The notes under the pieces were generated by a model that did not search any database, was not told where the DNA came from, and saw nothing but the letters and a program-made list of their open reading frames with translations. A stretch of DNA of 64,000 bases from PNNG01 sp964577055 (GTDB lineage Bacteria > Bacteroidota > Bacteroidia > UBA7662). A program made the position numbers and the translations under genes. Shown here one piece after another: positions 33,466 through 42,882 of the stretch (position 1 is its first letter; every line of letters starts with the position of its first letter). The stretch spans positions 1 through 64,000 of the forward strand of contig CAZNWC010000004.1 of the NCBI GenBank assembly GCA_964577055.1, written 5' to 3'.

Positions 33466-35213
33466 TGACGGTAAAAAGATATTTTGCTTTTTTGGCGGCA
33501 GCTAGTGTGCTTGCCTGTAGTTCGGCCAAAACGGGTGCTGATAAGCCAGTTGCTACGCGTGAAAAGGTGCGCGTGCTGAGCGAGGGCGAGCGAATGGAAG
33601 TAGACTTCCTTTTTTTCAACGCCCAAAAAGAAAAGTTGATCGGCAACATGGGCGTTGCCGAAAACCTTTTTCTGGAAGTATTGAAGCGCGATGTTGCCAA
33701 TGCACAAGCTTATTATGAAATTGGACGTACCAGCTTGGCACGGAAAGAACTGCCCAGGGCGCTTGAGTATGCCCAAAAGGCTGCAAGGTTGAATCCAGCC
33801 AATCCATGGTACTTACGCTTGGAAGCCGATTTGTTGCGGCAGTCGGGCCGGCAGCCCGAAGCCGTAGCTGTGCTGAGGGAGTTGGTGAAGTTGCCCGGTC
33901 AAAGTCAGGTAGACGTGCTCATGGATATTGCCTTGCTGCAAGGGGAGTCGAACCAATGGAATGAGGCCATCAAAACCTTGAATGAGGTGGAGAAGTTGGG
34001 TGGGCCGGCACCAGAGTTAGCCGAGCAAAAGCGCCAATACTGGATGAAGCTTAACAAGCCCGACAAGGCCTTGGAAGAAGTACGGAAATTGAGCGAAGCC
34101 TATCCAACCGAGCCTGACTTTATGCTCTATTTGGGGCAGCTGTACTTCGAAAAGGGCGATTTCGACAATGCCCAAAAACAGTTCGAAAAGGCTCTACAAT
34201 TCGATGCCGTAAATGGGAAAATTTATGTTGCCTTGGCCGACACCTATCGGGCCAAAAGGCAAAACAAAAAGGCAACCGAAGCGCTCGAACAAGCATTTGG
34301 ATTTCCGGATGTAGACATTGATTTGAAAGTTCAGGTGTTGCTTACATTGTTTGAGCAGTTCGACAAAGAACCCTCCGCCCGTGAACTTGCCTTGCGCTTG
34401 AGCGAAAAAACAGTGACGTTGCATCCCGAAGATCCCAAGGCCTGGGCCATTCGTGCCGATTTGTTGTACCATAGCCGCAATTTTGAAGGGGCAGCCGAGG
34501 CCTACCAAAAGGCGATTGACTTCGATACTGAATCGCAGAAATACACGGTATGGCAACAGTATTTGTTTGCTTTGCTCGAAACCCAGCAATGGCCTGTACT
34601 GTCGGACAAAGGCACCAAGGCCAGCGAATTGTTTCCAAACCAACCGGTGCCTTATTTTTTGGGCGGATTGGGGTTGCTGCAACAAAAAAAGAACGATGAC
34701 GCTGTGAAGCTCCTGCGCAGCGGGGTAAAAATGGTTTACGGCAATGCCGAATTGGAGGCGCAGTTTTATGCCGCCCTCGGCGATGGGTACCATGCCCTCG
34801 ACAAACACGAAGAGAGTGACCTTAGTTATGACCGTGCACTCAAACTCAAGCCCGATAATGCGTTGGTGCTGAACAACTATGCCTATTACCTCAGTCTGCG
34901 CAAGGAAAAGCTCGACAAAGCCGCCGAAATGTCGGCCAAGTCCTTGAAACTCGAGCCCGGGAATCCCTCTTACCTCGACACCTATGGCTGGATTTTGTAC
35001 CAGCAGGGGAAATTTGCCGATGCGCGTGGCTACCTTGAAAAAGCCTTGGCTGCTTCGGGCGAAAACGGCACCTTGCTCGAGCATTTGGGCGACATTTGGT
35101 TCCGCTTGGGTGATGAGGCCAAGGCCCGTGAATTTTGGCAAAGGGCCAAAGCTGCCGGTGTTGAGTCGGACTTTATCGACCGCAAATTAGCCGATGGCAA
35201 ATTGTATGAATAA
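33465..35213 (+). CDS. Multi-TPR lipoprotein
   Basis: 582 residues with a lipobox (FLAAASVLACSS) and TPR helices over nearly the whole mature chain, for example AQAYYEIGRTSLARKELPRA, MLYLGQLYFEKGDFDNAQKQ and YLDTYGWILYQQGKFADARG. Expected in the periplasm on the inner face of the outer membrane, as a scaffold for protein-protein contacts. ATG shares one base with the preceding stop (TAATG). Neighbours suggest a role in envelope assembly; no direct function known. Confidence 0.85.
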   Translation: MTVKRYFAFLAAASVLACSSAKTGADKPVATREKVRVLSEGERMEVDFLFFNAQKEKLIGNMGVAENLFLEVLKRDVANAQAYYEIGRTSLARKELPRALEYAQKAARLNPANPWYLRLEADLLRQSGRQPEAVAVLRELVKLPGQSQVDVLMDIALLQGESNQWNEAIKTLNEVEKLGGPAPELAEQKRQYWMKLNKPDKALEEVRKLSEAYPTEPDFMLYLGQLYFEKGDFDNAQKQFEKALQFDAVNGKIYVALADTYRAKRQNKKATEALEQAFGFPDVDIDLKVQVLLTLFEQFDKEPSARELALRLSEKTVTLHPEDPKAWAIRADLLYHSRNFEGAAEAYQKAIDFDTESQKYTVWQQYLFALLETQQWPVLSDKGTKASELFPNQPVPYFLGGLGLLQQKKNDDAVKLLRSGVKMVYGNAELEAQFYAALGDGYHALDKHEESDLSYDRALKLKPDNALVLNNYAYYLSLRKEKLDKAAEMSAKSLKLEPGNPSYLDTYGWILYQQGKFADARGYLEKALAASGENGTLLEHLGDIWFRLGDEAKAREFWQRAKAAGVESDFIDRKLADGKLYE

Positions 35214-35961
35214 AGCGATTTTGCCCATCCTGCTCCTCTTGGTGTTGTTTGCAGGATGTAAATCCAAACGCAAAGCAGCCCATGAAGCGCCCCATGCAGC
35301 CGCCACCGAAAGCAGTGCCTTGCGGCGTTTTGAGCTGTTGCAACAAAGCGACATAAGCCTTGCCGAATTGAGTATTCAAGGCAGCATGCAGGCCGATATG
35401 GGCGGAAATTCTTTCAGCTCGGCAGTGAGCATGAAGCTGCAGCAAAACAAACAATTGTGGGTGAGCATCAAACCTATGTTGGGCATTGAAGCATTTAGGG
35501 CGCTCATCCGTCCCGACAGCATATTCTTGCTCGACCGCATTAACAAGCAATACACAGCCAAGCCTTTTTCGTATTTACAGCAAATTAGTGGGGCACCCCT
35601 CACCTTTGCCGCACTCCAAGATGTGCTCCTGAACAACTGTGGCTTTTTGGCGGGCCAAAAAGTGCAGATTGGTTCCGAAAATCAAATGCTCATCCGTCAG
35701 CAGGGCATAGAATACCAGCTCGTGGCCCCTCTTGGAGGCAAAAAACTCGACAAGCTTTTGCTCAAACGCGATGGGCAACAAGTGGAAGTTTCTTACCTCA
35801 AAATGCAGTCGCTCGAAAGCTTTTTGGTGCCCGAAACTTTAAAAATGCAAATCAGTGGCAGTCAACAGGGTACCATTGAAGTAAATTTTTCCAAATTTGC
35901 AGTAGAAAATGGACAAAGCTACCCTTTCAGCATCCCGAGCAATTATGGCAAGATGGACTAA
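35206..35961 (+). CDS. DUF4292 lipoprotein
   Basis: 251 residues; lipobox LLLLVLFAGCKS. The DUF4292 domain follows, with LSIQGSMQADMGGNSFSSAV, QLWVSIKPMLGIEAFRALI, RPDSIFLLDRINKQY and IEVNFSKFAVENGQSYPF. The pattern of a beta-sheet half-barrel sampling hydrophobic ligands resembles LolA/LolB-like proteins, which is inference. Start at 35206, eight bases inside the preceding gene. This gene order (TPR lipoprotein, DUF4292, EnvC-like) recurs in Bacteroidota. Confidence 0.85.
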   Translation: MNKAILPILLLLVLFAGCKSKRKAAHEAPHAAATESSALRRFELLQQSDISLAELSIQGSMQADMGGNSFSSAVSMKLQQNKQLWVSIKPMLGIEAFRALIRPDSIFLLDRINKQYTAKPFSYLQQISGAPLTFAALQDVLLNNCGFLAGQKVQIGSENQMLIRQQGIEYQLVAPLGGKKLDKLLLKRDGQQVEVSYLKMQSLESFLVPETLKMQISGSQQGTIEVNFSKFAVENGQSYPFSIPSNYGKMD

Positions 35962-37198
35962 ATGGCTCCTTTGCCTGCTCTTGCTGGCAGGTACGGTACA
36001 TGCCCAAACGAAAAAGCAGCTCGAAGAGCAGCGTAGCAAGCTGATGGAGCAGATTGGCTTTACCAAAAAGCAAATCGAAGAAGTGCAGAAAAAAAAGGCA
36101 GCCAGTGTAAACCAGCTGGTCACCTTGCGCAAACAAATTCAGGTGCGCGAACGCCTCATCGAAAACTTCAGCAACGACATCAATCTCACCCAATCACAAA
36201 TCGAAGGGCTTGAAGTACTCATTACAGCGCTTGAGAATGATTTGGCCAAGCTCAAAGCCGAATACGGCAAGATGTTGCAAGTAGCTTATCGCAACCGCAG
36301 CAGCTACAACAATGTGATTTTAGTCCTCTCAGCCGAGAATTTTAACCAAGCCTTGCGCCGTTTGCGCTATTTGCAACAATACAACAGTTTTCGTCAAACC
36401 CAAGTGCGGCTCATCAACCAAACCCAAGCCAGTTTGAACAAGCGCAAAGAACAGTTGGAGCAGAAGAAGCGCGCAAAAGAAGGCTTGTTGCAGGAAGAAG
36501 AAACCCAGAAGAGTTTGCTCAGCTACGAAAGTGAAAAAACCAATCAGCTGGTAAATAAGCTACAACAAAACGAACGTGAACTGCGCAAAGCCTTGCAAGA
36601 GCAGGAGGCTGCCAGGGTACGCTTGCAGCGGGCCATCGAAGACATCATTCGCCGCGAACTGGAAGAAGCCCGTCGCAAAGAAGCTGAACGTTTGAAAAAA
36701 CAAGGCCAGAAGCCCGGACAGGCTGCTGCTCCCAAAACCACCCGCGAAGAATTTGAACTTACACCCGAAGCCAAAGCGCTTGGTGCCGATTTTGAAGCCA
36801 ACAAAGGCAAGTTACCCTGGCCCATCAGCAAGGGTTTTGTAAGCGAGGCCTTTGGCGAACATCCGCACCCTGTGCTGAAAAACGTGAAGGTGCGCAACGA
36901 TGGTATCAACTTACGCACCGCACAAGGGGCAGAAGTGAAGGCGGTGTTCCGCGGGGAGGTAACCGCCGTGGTGAGTATTCCGGGCATGCAAAAGGCCGTG
37001 ATTGTTCGCCACGGTCAATACCTCACGGTTTACGCCCACCTCGAAGATGTGCGGGTGAGCAAAGGCAGCAAGGTGGAAACAGGCCAAATCATCGGAACGG
37101 TTCACTTCGATGAAGCCGAAAACAAGGCCGAAATGCAGCTACAAGTATGGCGCGGCACCACCAAAATCGATCCGCAGCCCTGGTTGGCGAGGAGATGA
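35945..37198 (+). CDS. EnvC-like coiled-coil protein with degenerate LytM (M23) domain
   Basis: 417 residues: signal peptide (LLCLLLLAGTVHAQ), a long coiled coil of Gln/Glu/Lys-rich heptads over about residues 20-235, then a LytM fold from about 290. The metal ligands of active M23 peptidases are missing: the H-x3-D site reads NDGINL in place of HxGIDL, and the final HxH is replaced by MQL in AEMQLQVW, while YAHLED keeps one His. The C-terminal DPQPWL motif is as in E. coli EnvC. So it most likely activates cell-wall amidases during division, as EnvC does, and is not itself an enzyme. Last gene of the flippase operon. Confidence 0.88.
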   Translation: MARWTKWLLCLLLLAGTVHAQTKKQLEEQRSKLMEQIGFTKKQIEEVQKKKAASVNQLVTLRKQIQVRERLIENFSNDINLTQSQIEGLEVLITALENDLAKLKAEYGKMLQVAYRNRSSYNNVILVLSAENFNQALRRLRYLQQYNSFRQTQVRLINQTQASLNKRKEQLEQKKRAKEGLLQEEETQKSLLSYESEKTNQLVNKLQQNERELRKALQEQEAARVRLQRAIEDIIRRELEEARRKEAERLKKQGQKPGQAAAPKTTREEFELTPEAKALGADFEANKGKLPWPISKGFVSEAFGEHPHPVLKNVKVRNDGINLRTAQGAEVKAVFRGEVTAVVSIPGMQKAVIVRHGQYLTVYAHLEDVRVSKGSKVETGQIIGTVHFDEAENKAEMQLQVWRGTTKIDPQPWLARR

Positions 37199-37244
37199 TG
37201 GGCGAACGGCTTGTTTCCGAAGGCATTTATCTGACCAGTACACA

Positions 37245-37275
37245 CAAAAAAAAGCCCCTAAATGGGGCTTTTTGT
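37245..37275. terminator. Bidirectional terminator between the EnvC-like gene and dnaN
   Basis: AAGCCCC/GGGGCTT stem with a five-base loop, A run on the left and T run on the right. Confidence 0.9.
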
Positions 37276-37292
37276 TTAGGTGTGCTTGGCAC

Positions 37293-38417
37293 TTATTCGT
37301 AGCTGTTCAACATCACCGGCATGATGAGCATGAGGGTTTCCTCGCTGTCATCCTGACCCATGGGGAGCATTACACCCGGGCGGCTGGGCAAGCTCATTTC
37401 AAACCTTACCTGCTCACCTTCCAAGGTATTGAGCATTTCGATGAGGAAGCGTGCGTTGAAGCCAATTTCCATATCGGTACCACTGTATTCGCAAGCCAGG
37501 GTCTCGTCGGCCTGGTTCGAAAAATCGAGGTCCTCGGCCGATACCTGCAACTCGCTGCCCTTGATTTTCAAACGCACCTGATAAGTGGTTTTGTTTGAGT
37601 AAATCGAAATACGGCGCAAAGTGCTTAAAAACTCAGCACGGGCAATGGTGAGGATGTTGGTATTGTCTTTTGGAATAACTGCTGTGTAATCGGGATATTT
37701 TTGGTCGATCAGGCGGCATACCAAATGGATGTCTTTGAAAGAGAAGAACACATTGGTGTTGTTGTGCTCTACATTCACCAAGGTATCGTCACCCGGAAGG
37801 GCCGATTTGAGGAGGTTTAGGGCTTTGCGAGGCACAATAAAACCGCCGGTTTCGGCAATGGCAATTTTTTTCACGGTATGCAACACCAGCTTGTGCGCAT
37901 CTGTAGCCACAAAGTTGATGCTGTTGGCATTGAGCTCGAACTTCACGCCCGTCATGGCTTGGCGCAACTCGTCGGTACCTACAGCAAATAAGGTGTTGGT
38001 GATGGCTGACAACAAGGCGCTTGCAGGCAAACCGAAGCTGCTGGCACGACTAACCTCAGGAATGGCCGGGAAGTCTTCACCATTTTCACCCGAAAGTTTG
38101 TATTTGCCTTTGTCGGTATTGATTTCAATGGCAAAGGTTTTTTCGTCGAACGAAAAGGTAATGGGCTGCTCGGGCAGTGATTTCAACGTTTCGAGCAGAA
38201 TTTTGCTGGGCACCGCAATTTTGGCCTGGCCTTTCCCTTCGATGGGCAGCGAGGTTTTCATGGTGGTGTTCAGGTCGGTAGTGCAAATGGTGAGGTTCTT
38301 GTCGTCGATGTCGAACAAGAAGTTATCGAGAATGGGCAGTACCGAGCTGCTGTTGATGACTCCCTGAACACTTTGCAGGTGCTTCAACAAGGAGGTGGTA
38401 GAGACGATGAATTTCAT
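37293..38417 (-). CDS. dnaN: DNA polymerase III beta sliding clamp
   Basis: Processivity clamp of the replicative polymerase; 374 residues, typical. Three repeated clamp domains are visible; the N terminus is MKFIVSTTSLLKHLQSVQGV, with characteristic VPSKILLETLKSLP, FVATDAHKLVLH and, at the C terminus, LIMPVMLNSY. The ATG at 38417 matches the family start; the frame is open 17 codons upstream. Located after the gldA-gldF-gldG-DUF4340 genes, about 100 bases from the last of them, with a partial promoter match (TATTTTG, 38457-38463). Confidence 0.97.
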   Translation of the reverse strand: MKFIVSTTSLLKHLQSVQGVINSSSVLPILDNFLFDIDDKNLTICTTDLNTTMKTSLPIEGKGQAKIAVPSKILLETLKSLPEQPITFSFDEKTFAIEINTDKGKYKLSGENGEDFPAIPEVSRASSFGLPASALLSAITNTLFAVGTDELRQAMTGVKFELNANSINFVATDAHKLVLHTVKKIAIAETGGFIVPRKALNLLKSALPGDDTLVNVEHNNTNVFFSFKDIHLVCRLIDQKYPDYTAVIPKDNTNILTIARAEFLSTLRRISIYSNKTTYQVRLKIKGSELQVSAEDLDFSNQADETLACEYSGTDMEIGFNARFLIEMLNTLEGEQVRFEMSLPSRPGVMLPMGQDDSEETLMLIMPVMLNSYE

Positions 38418-38514
38418 TTGCTCGTAATTTTTCTTCAGAGTAGGGCTGTTGGTTAGCAAAATAGCCAATTAGGCCGGACCAAACCACCAGCGTGTAAAGA
38501 TAATTTTTATCAGC

Positions 38515-39516
38515 TCAATCCTTGCGCTTCAAGTCAGATAAAGTGAAATAGTACCAGGGAATGCTGCGCTTTTGGATGATGCCAAATTCGTTTTGCTCTT
38601 CATAAAAAAAGTAGTCACGGTCAAGGTCGGGCATTACCCCCAGCAATACTACATCAAGTTGGTTCAACTGGCTTTTGAAGTAGGTTTTGAAACTGTGCGT
38701 TTTGCCATCGCGCATGGTCACTTGCAAGGCGTGCCAATGGGGTGCCATGTTCACAATGCTGTCGCGCATTACACCTTGGTTGTCGTAAGCCTCTACAGGA
38801 TAGCGCTTGAACCCTGCAAAAAGCGCTTTGGCGTAAGCGGTGTCTACCGGCAAAGCAGTACGCGCATCGTCTTTGAACAGCGTGAACTGGCGGTCGGGCG
38901 ACATCCGCAGTACATAACTTAACTCCACCGAATCGGGGAAAGTCGCCTTGATTTCTGCGATACTGTCGGGGTTGAGGCGGAGCATGATGCGTTCGCGCCA
39001 TTCTTCAAGATTAGTGAAAAAGCGGGGCGACAAGTAACCTTCCCAGCCCGGGATGTGCACAATGTAAGGCAATTCGGCTTTTTCTTTGATGACGTAGGTG
39101 CCGCGCGAATCGATGGTGGCTCCACCCACGTAGATCACGTCTATTTTTTTCCCACCGCTGTAGATTTCTACTTTCTTGCCAATTGTACTGAGTTGCTTTT
39201 TGATGTTTTCAACCGCGGCCCTGGGAACCGGGGCACGCACTTCCATGCGCAGAAGGGTGCTGAGCACGTACTCAATGGCGTCGGGGCGGGCGATATATCG
39301 CTTGTTGACAATCCACTGACCAGGGGCCAGCTTTTCGAGCAAAATGGTTTTGCCAGTCTTGTCGGCGATAAACAATTTGTCGATGTTGCTGGTGTCGGCC
39401 AGGCTAAAATCGGCTTCTTGGGGATTGAGCGTGCTGCGGTCGTCTTTTTGGGTTAGCCACCAGGCCAGTCCCAACAAAACAATCAAAACAGTGGCATATA
39501 GCAGGTTTTTCTTCAT
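38515..39516 (-). CDS. DUF4340 membrane-anchored protein of the gld cluster
   Basis: 333 residues: one N-terminal membrane helix (LLYATVLIVLLGLAWWL) then a periplasmic beta-rich body with repeated DUF4340-type units (IDKLFIADKTGKTILLEKL, WIVNKRYIARPDAIEYVLSTLL, YVGGATIDSRGTYV). DUF4340 proteins frequently accompany GldG-like transporter subunits. Follows gldG by two bases, so co-transcribed. Probably an accessory of the GldAFG transporter; biochemical role unknown. Confidence 0.85.
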   Translation of the reverse strand: MKKNLLYATVLIVLLGLAWWLTQKDDRSTLNPQEADFSLADTSNIDKLFIADKTGKTILLEKLAPGQWIVNKRYIARPDAIEYVLSTLLRMEVRAPVPRAAVENIKKQLSTIGKKVEIYSGGKKIDVIYVGGATIDSRGTYVIKEKAELPYIVHIPGWEGYLSPRFFTNLEEWRERIMLRLNPDSIAEIKATFPDSVELSYVLRMSPDRQFTLFKDDARTALPVDTAYAKALFAGFKRYPVEAYDNQGVMRDSIVNMAPHWHALQVTMRDGKTHSFKTYFKSQLNQLDVVLLGVMPDLDRDYFFYEEQNEFGIIQKRSIPWYYFTLSDLKRKD

Positions 39517-39518
39517 AA

Positions 39519-41237
39519 TCAGGCGATTTTTCTTCCGTATTTACGTTTGCGCCAGCGGTTGCGCAGCCAGCCGAAGCTCAAGAGCAGTGCTACTGGCAAT
39601 ACCAGGTTGATGAGTTGCCAGCGCAAGCGGTCATCTTGCACTTTTTTGGCGTCGAGCATGCGCAAAGTAATTTGTTTGGCGCGTACGTTGATGAGTCCGG
39701 CATCGTCGAGCAGGTAATCGATGGCGTTGAGCAGAAATACCTTGTTGCCGTACATTTGGTTGGTGTAACGGTCGAAGCCCAAGGGGTACACTTCTCCGGT
39801 GGCTTGGCGCACATGGTTGCGGATCACATCACCATCGCCAATCACAATCATCCGGGTTTTTTTGCTTTTCTCTGTCTGTTTCATGCCCAGCGAGTCGATG
39901 GCCTGCATGGCAAAGTCGTTCAGGTAACGGTTCTTAAAATAGCTGGTAAAGCTGCCTTCCAGCAAAACAGCCAAGGGCAGGTTGGGTTTGTTGAACTGTT
40001 CTTCTTTGCTTTGTTCGGTGGCCAGTTGCAGGTTCACCCGCACAGGTGCCAGCATCCGCCTACTGAGCTGACTACTGCTCAGCAAGATTGATTTTTGAAT
40101 ACCGTCCGCTTCCACCAAGTCAACGGTGCTGGCAAATCTGAAGGCAATCGGATCAAGGTTGCGTACAATGGGGTGCTCGGTTTCGCCGCTTACCAAGGGG
40201 TGGTAGAACCAAGGGAAGAGTTTCTGTTGGGGTTGTCCGCCAATGGTGCCATACACAATTGGAATGCGTGATGCTTTAACATCCTGCACCAAATCGGCAT
40301 TGATGCGCACACCGTACTTGAACAACATATCGTCGAGTCCGAGTTCACGAGGCATCGCCATAAAGTAGTTCTCAGGCGTCATGCTGTCCATTTCGGCAAT
40401 CACCGGGTCAACGAGCCAGAGCACCCGACCACCGCGCATGATAAAGTTGTCGATTTTGAATTTGTGCCACTCACTGAAAGGCGCTGTGGGCTTGGCAATC
40501 ACCAGCAAATCGATGTCTGCTGGCACTGCCTCGATGGTTTTGAGGTCGTAGCGACTGAGGGTGTAGAATTCGCTGAGGCTGCGGGCAATGTCGCTGGTAG
40601 CCTTGCCGTCGAGCTCGCCATGTCCTTCGGTGAAGGCAATTTTGGGCTTGTACACCTGGGTAGCCTTGCGCACAGCATTGGCCAAGGTATATTCGAGGCC
40701 TTCTTCAGAGGCGTTGATGATTTCGAGGGGAGAATTGCCCGCACCTGCGCCCAGCAAAAAATTGGCTGGCACTTCTTTGTTGCGGTAAACGACTACTGCG
40801 CCAGGCCAAACCACTTGACGCTCCACCCCGGCATTGGTGCGGTTTTGCAAGTCGGTTGGCTGCAGGCCCAGTTTGTACAACTGCTCAAACAATTCGTTTT
40901 TCGAACGTTCGTCGGGTTGATCGGCCGGATCAATAAATTCGTACTCCAGGTTTCCGCCAGCTGCTCTTCGCATTTCAGCCAGCAGGTCTTTTACCGACCC
41001 TTGCAATTTTTGAAAGCCTGCCGGGAATGCACCGTCGAGGTATACGCGTACATACACCACATCGGGCAACGATTGCAACAGCTCGCGTGTGCCGGGGGCG
41101 ATTGAATAGCGCTTTTCCTTCGTAAGGTCGATGCGGGTATAAGCCAAATTGGCCAATACATTGATGACCACCAAAATGCCCAGCAGCATGGCCAAGCGGA
41201 TGATGGATTGGCGGCGGTTGTTTGATTTGTTCACCAT
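39519..41237 (-). CDS. gldG: Gliding-motility ABC transporter subunit GldG
   Basis: 572 residues: an N-terminal membrane helix (LAMLLGILVVINVLANLAY), a large GldG/ABC-2-associated periplasmic domain with KPKIAFTEGHGELDG, GGRVLWLVDPVIAEMDSM and VIGDGDVIRN, and a C-terminal helix (LINLVLPVALLLSFGWL) ending in a basic tail. With GldF and GldA it forms an ABC transporter required for gliding in Flavobacterium; the cargo is not known. ATG overlaps the gldF stop by seven bases. Confidence 0.92.
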   Translation of the reverse strand: MVNKSNNRRQSIIRLAMLLGILVVINVLANLAYTRIDLTKEKRYSIAPGTRELLQSLPDVVYVRVYLDGAFPAGFQKLQGSVKDLLAEMRRAAGGNLEYEFIDPADQPDERSKNELFEQLYKLGLQPTDLQNRTNAGVERQVVWPGAVVVYRNKEVPANFLLGAGAGNSPLEIINASEEGLEYTLANAVRKATQVYKPKIAFTEGHGELDGKATSDIARSLSEFYTLSRYDLKTIEAVPADIDLLVIAKPTAPFSEWHKFKIDNFIMRGGRVLWLVDPVIAEMDSMTPENYFMAMPRELGLDDMLFKYGVRINADLVQDVKASRIPIVYGTIGGQPQQKLFPWFYHPLVSGETEHPIVRNLDPIAFRFASTVDLVEADGIQKSILLSSSQLSRRMLAPVRVNLQLATEQSKEEQFNKPNLPLAVLLEGSFTSYFKNRYLNDFAMQAIDSLGMKQTEKSKKTRMIVIGDGDVIRNHVRQATGEVYPLGFDRYTNQMYGNKVFLLNAIDYLLDDAGLINVRAKQITLRMLDAKKVQDDRLRWQLINLVLPVALLLSFGWLRNRWRKRKYGRKIA

Positions 41238-41959
41238 TTTCTGCTCTCCAATACGGTTTTGGTGAGGGTCACAAACAACGCAATGAGGCTACCGAAATAT
41301 ACCAAATCGCGGGTATCGAGCACCCCTTTGCCCATGGCATAAAAGTGTGCGCTGATGCCCAGCTGTTCAATGATGAGCTGCACTTTTACGGGCAAATTGA
41401 GCAATTTGATGCTGTCGAAGGCCGAATAAAAGAAGAAACACAAAAACAAACCCAGGATAAAGGCCACAATTTGGTTATCGGTAAGGGCCGAAGCAAAAAC
41501 ACCAATGCTCACAAACACAGCGCCCAGCAACAACAAACCAATGTAAGAACCGATGATGCCACCCGTATCGATATTTCCGACTGGGTCGGCCAAAAACCAC
41601 AAGGCTACAGCATACAAAAAGGTAGGGATTACCGCGAAGGTCACCAGGGCGAATCCAGCCAAAAACTTGCCCAAGATGATTTGCAAATCACTCACAGGTT
41701 TGGTAAACAGCAATTCAATGGTGCCCGTACGTTTCTCTTCGGAGAAAAAACGCATGGTGATGGCCGGAATGAGAAACATGAATACCCAAGGACCAATGAT
41801 AAAAAGCTGATCGAGGGTGGCGTAGCCAAAATCAAGCAGACTGTAGTCGGGAAATACCCACATGAACAGGCCGGTGACCAGCAAAAACACCACAATCACT
41901 ATGTAGGCGATGAGAGAGCTGAGAAAGCTGCTGATTTCGCGTTTGAAAACCGTTAGCAT
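41231..41959 (-). CDS. gldF: Gliding-motility ABC transporter permease GldF
   Basis: 242-residue ABC-2 type permease with six hydrophobic segments, for example YIVIVVFLLVTGLFMWVF, FIIGPWVFMFLIPAITMRFF and GSYIGLLLLGAVFVSIGVFA. The conserved FFSEEKRTGTIELLFTKPVSDLQIILGKF loop is diagnostic. Pairs with the GldA ATPase and GldG. Starts two bases past the end of gldA, within the same operon. Confidence 0.92.
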   Translation of the reverse strand: MLTVFKREISSFLSSLIAYIVIVVFLLVTGLFMWVFPDYSLLDFGYATLDQLFIIGPWVFMFLIPAITMRFFSEEKRTGTIELLFTKPVSDLQIILGKFLAGFALVTFAVIPTFLYAVALWFLADPVGNIDTGGIIGSYIGLLLLGAVFVSIGVFASALTDNQIVAFILGLFLCFFFYSAFDSIKLLNLPVKVQLIIEQLGISAHFYAMGKGVLDTRDLVYFGSLIALFVTLTKTVLESRKW

Positions 41960-41960
41960 C

Positions 41961-42872
41961 TTATTTTTTGCGGGTTAGTTCACGGAAAATTTCTTCGAGC
42001 GAGTTTTCACGCTGGTTCAAACTCAAAACAGTGAGGTTCGACCGCACGGCAAAATCGAAAAGCACCTTGCGCACATCGATTTTGGCATCGCCTGTAACCA
42101 GCCAGCTGTTGCCAGTTTCGTTGCGGGCATCGCTGATACCAGGCAAGGAACGCAGTTGTTTGGCCTGCACGGCTTCATTGAACTCTACCAATACCGTTAC
42201 AGCCCCTGCTACTTTGCGCTGCAAGGCCGACACCGCATCGTTGGCCACCAGTTTGCCCCGATTGATAATAAGCACACGCTGACACATGGCTTCTACTTCC
42301 TGCATGATGTGTGTGCTTAGGATGATGGTTTTTTCTTTGCCGATTTCCTTGATCAAGGCGCGGATATCAACCAATTGGTTGGGGTCGAGGCCCGAAGTGG
42401 GCTCATCTAAGATAAGCACCTTGGGGTCGTGCAACATGGCTTGGGCCAAGCCCACGCGCTGCCGGTACCCCTTCGAAAGCTGACCTATTTTTTTGTGCTG
42501 TTCCACACCCAAACCCGTGCGCTCAATCATTTCTTTCACCCGTTTGGCTGGTTGGTCTACCTGATAAAAGCCGGAAACATAGTGCAAGTACTCTTGCACA
42601 TACATGTCGAGATACAGCGGATTGCTTTCGGGCAAATAACCCGTCAGCCGGCGTACCTCCAGACTATCGGTTTCCACGTCGTGGCCGTGTACCCAAGCCT
42701 TGCCGCTGGTTTGCGGAATAAAGCCCGTCAGGATTTTCATGGTCGTACTTTTTCCTGCCCCATTGGGGCCCAGCAAGCCAACAATGGCACCTTCGGGTAT
42801 TTCAAAACTGACCGCATCTACCGCCCGTTGGCTGCCATAGATCTTGGTGAGTTGCGCTACTTTTACCGACAT
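41961..42872 (-). CDS. gldA: Gliding-motility ABC transporter ATP-binding protein GldA
   Basis: 303 residues. Walker A IVGLLGPNGAGKSTTMK, Q-loop region, ABC signature LSKGYRQRVGLAQAM, Walker B VLILDEPTSGLDPNQ and the switch His in ILSTHIMQEVEA. A C-terminal extension of about 80 residues follows. First gene of gldA-gldF-gldG-DUF4340. Its leader holds a perfect eight-pair hairpin at 42883-42903. Confidence 0.92.
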   Translation of the reverse strand: MSVKVAQLTKIYGSQRAVDAVSFEIPEGAIVGLLGPNGAGKSTTMKILTGFIPQTSGKAWVHGHDVETDSLEVRRLTGYLPESNPLYLDMYVQEYLHYVSGFYQVDQPAKRVKEMIERTGLGVEQHKKIGQLSKGYRQRVGLAQAMLHDPKVLILDEPTSGLDPNQLVDIRALIKEIGKEKTIILSTHIMQEVEAMCQRVLIINRGKLVANDAVSALQRKVAGAVTVLVEFNEAVQAKQLRSLPGISDARNETGNSWLVTGDAKIDVRKVLFDFAVRSNLTVLSLNQRENSLEEIFRELTRKK

Positions 42873-42882
42873 ACATGGACGT

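Noticed and set aside
34194..35141. 315-codon minus-strand frame opposite the TPR lipoprotein
   Set aside because: TPR coding on the plus strand is clear; the antisense frame lacks any domain or start context.
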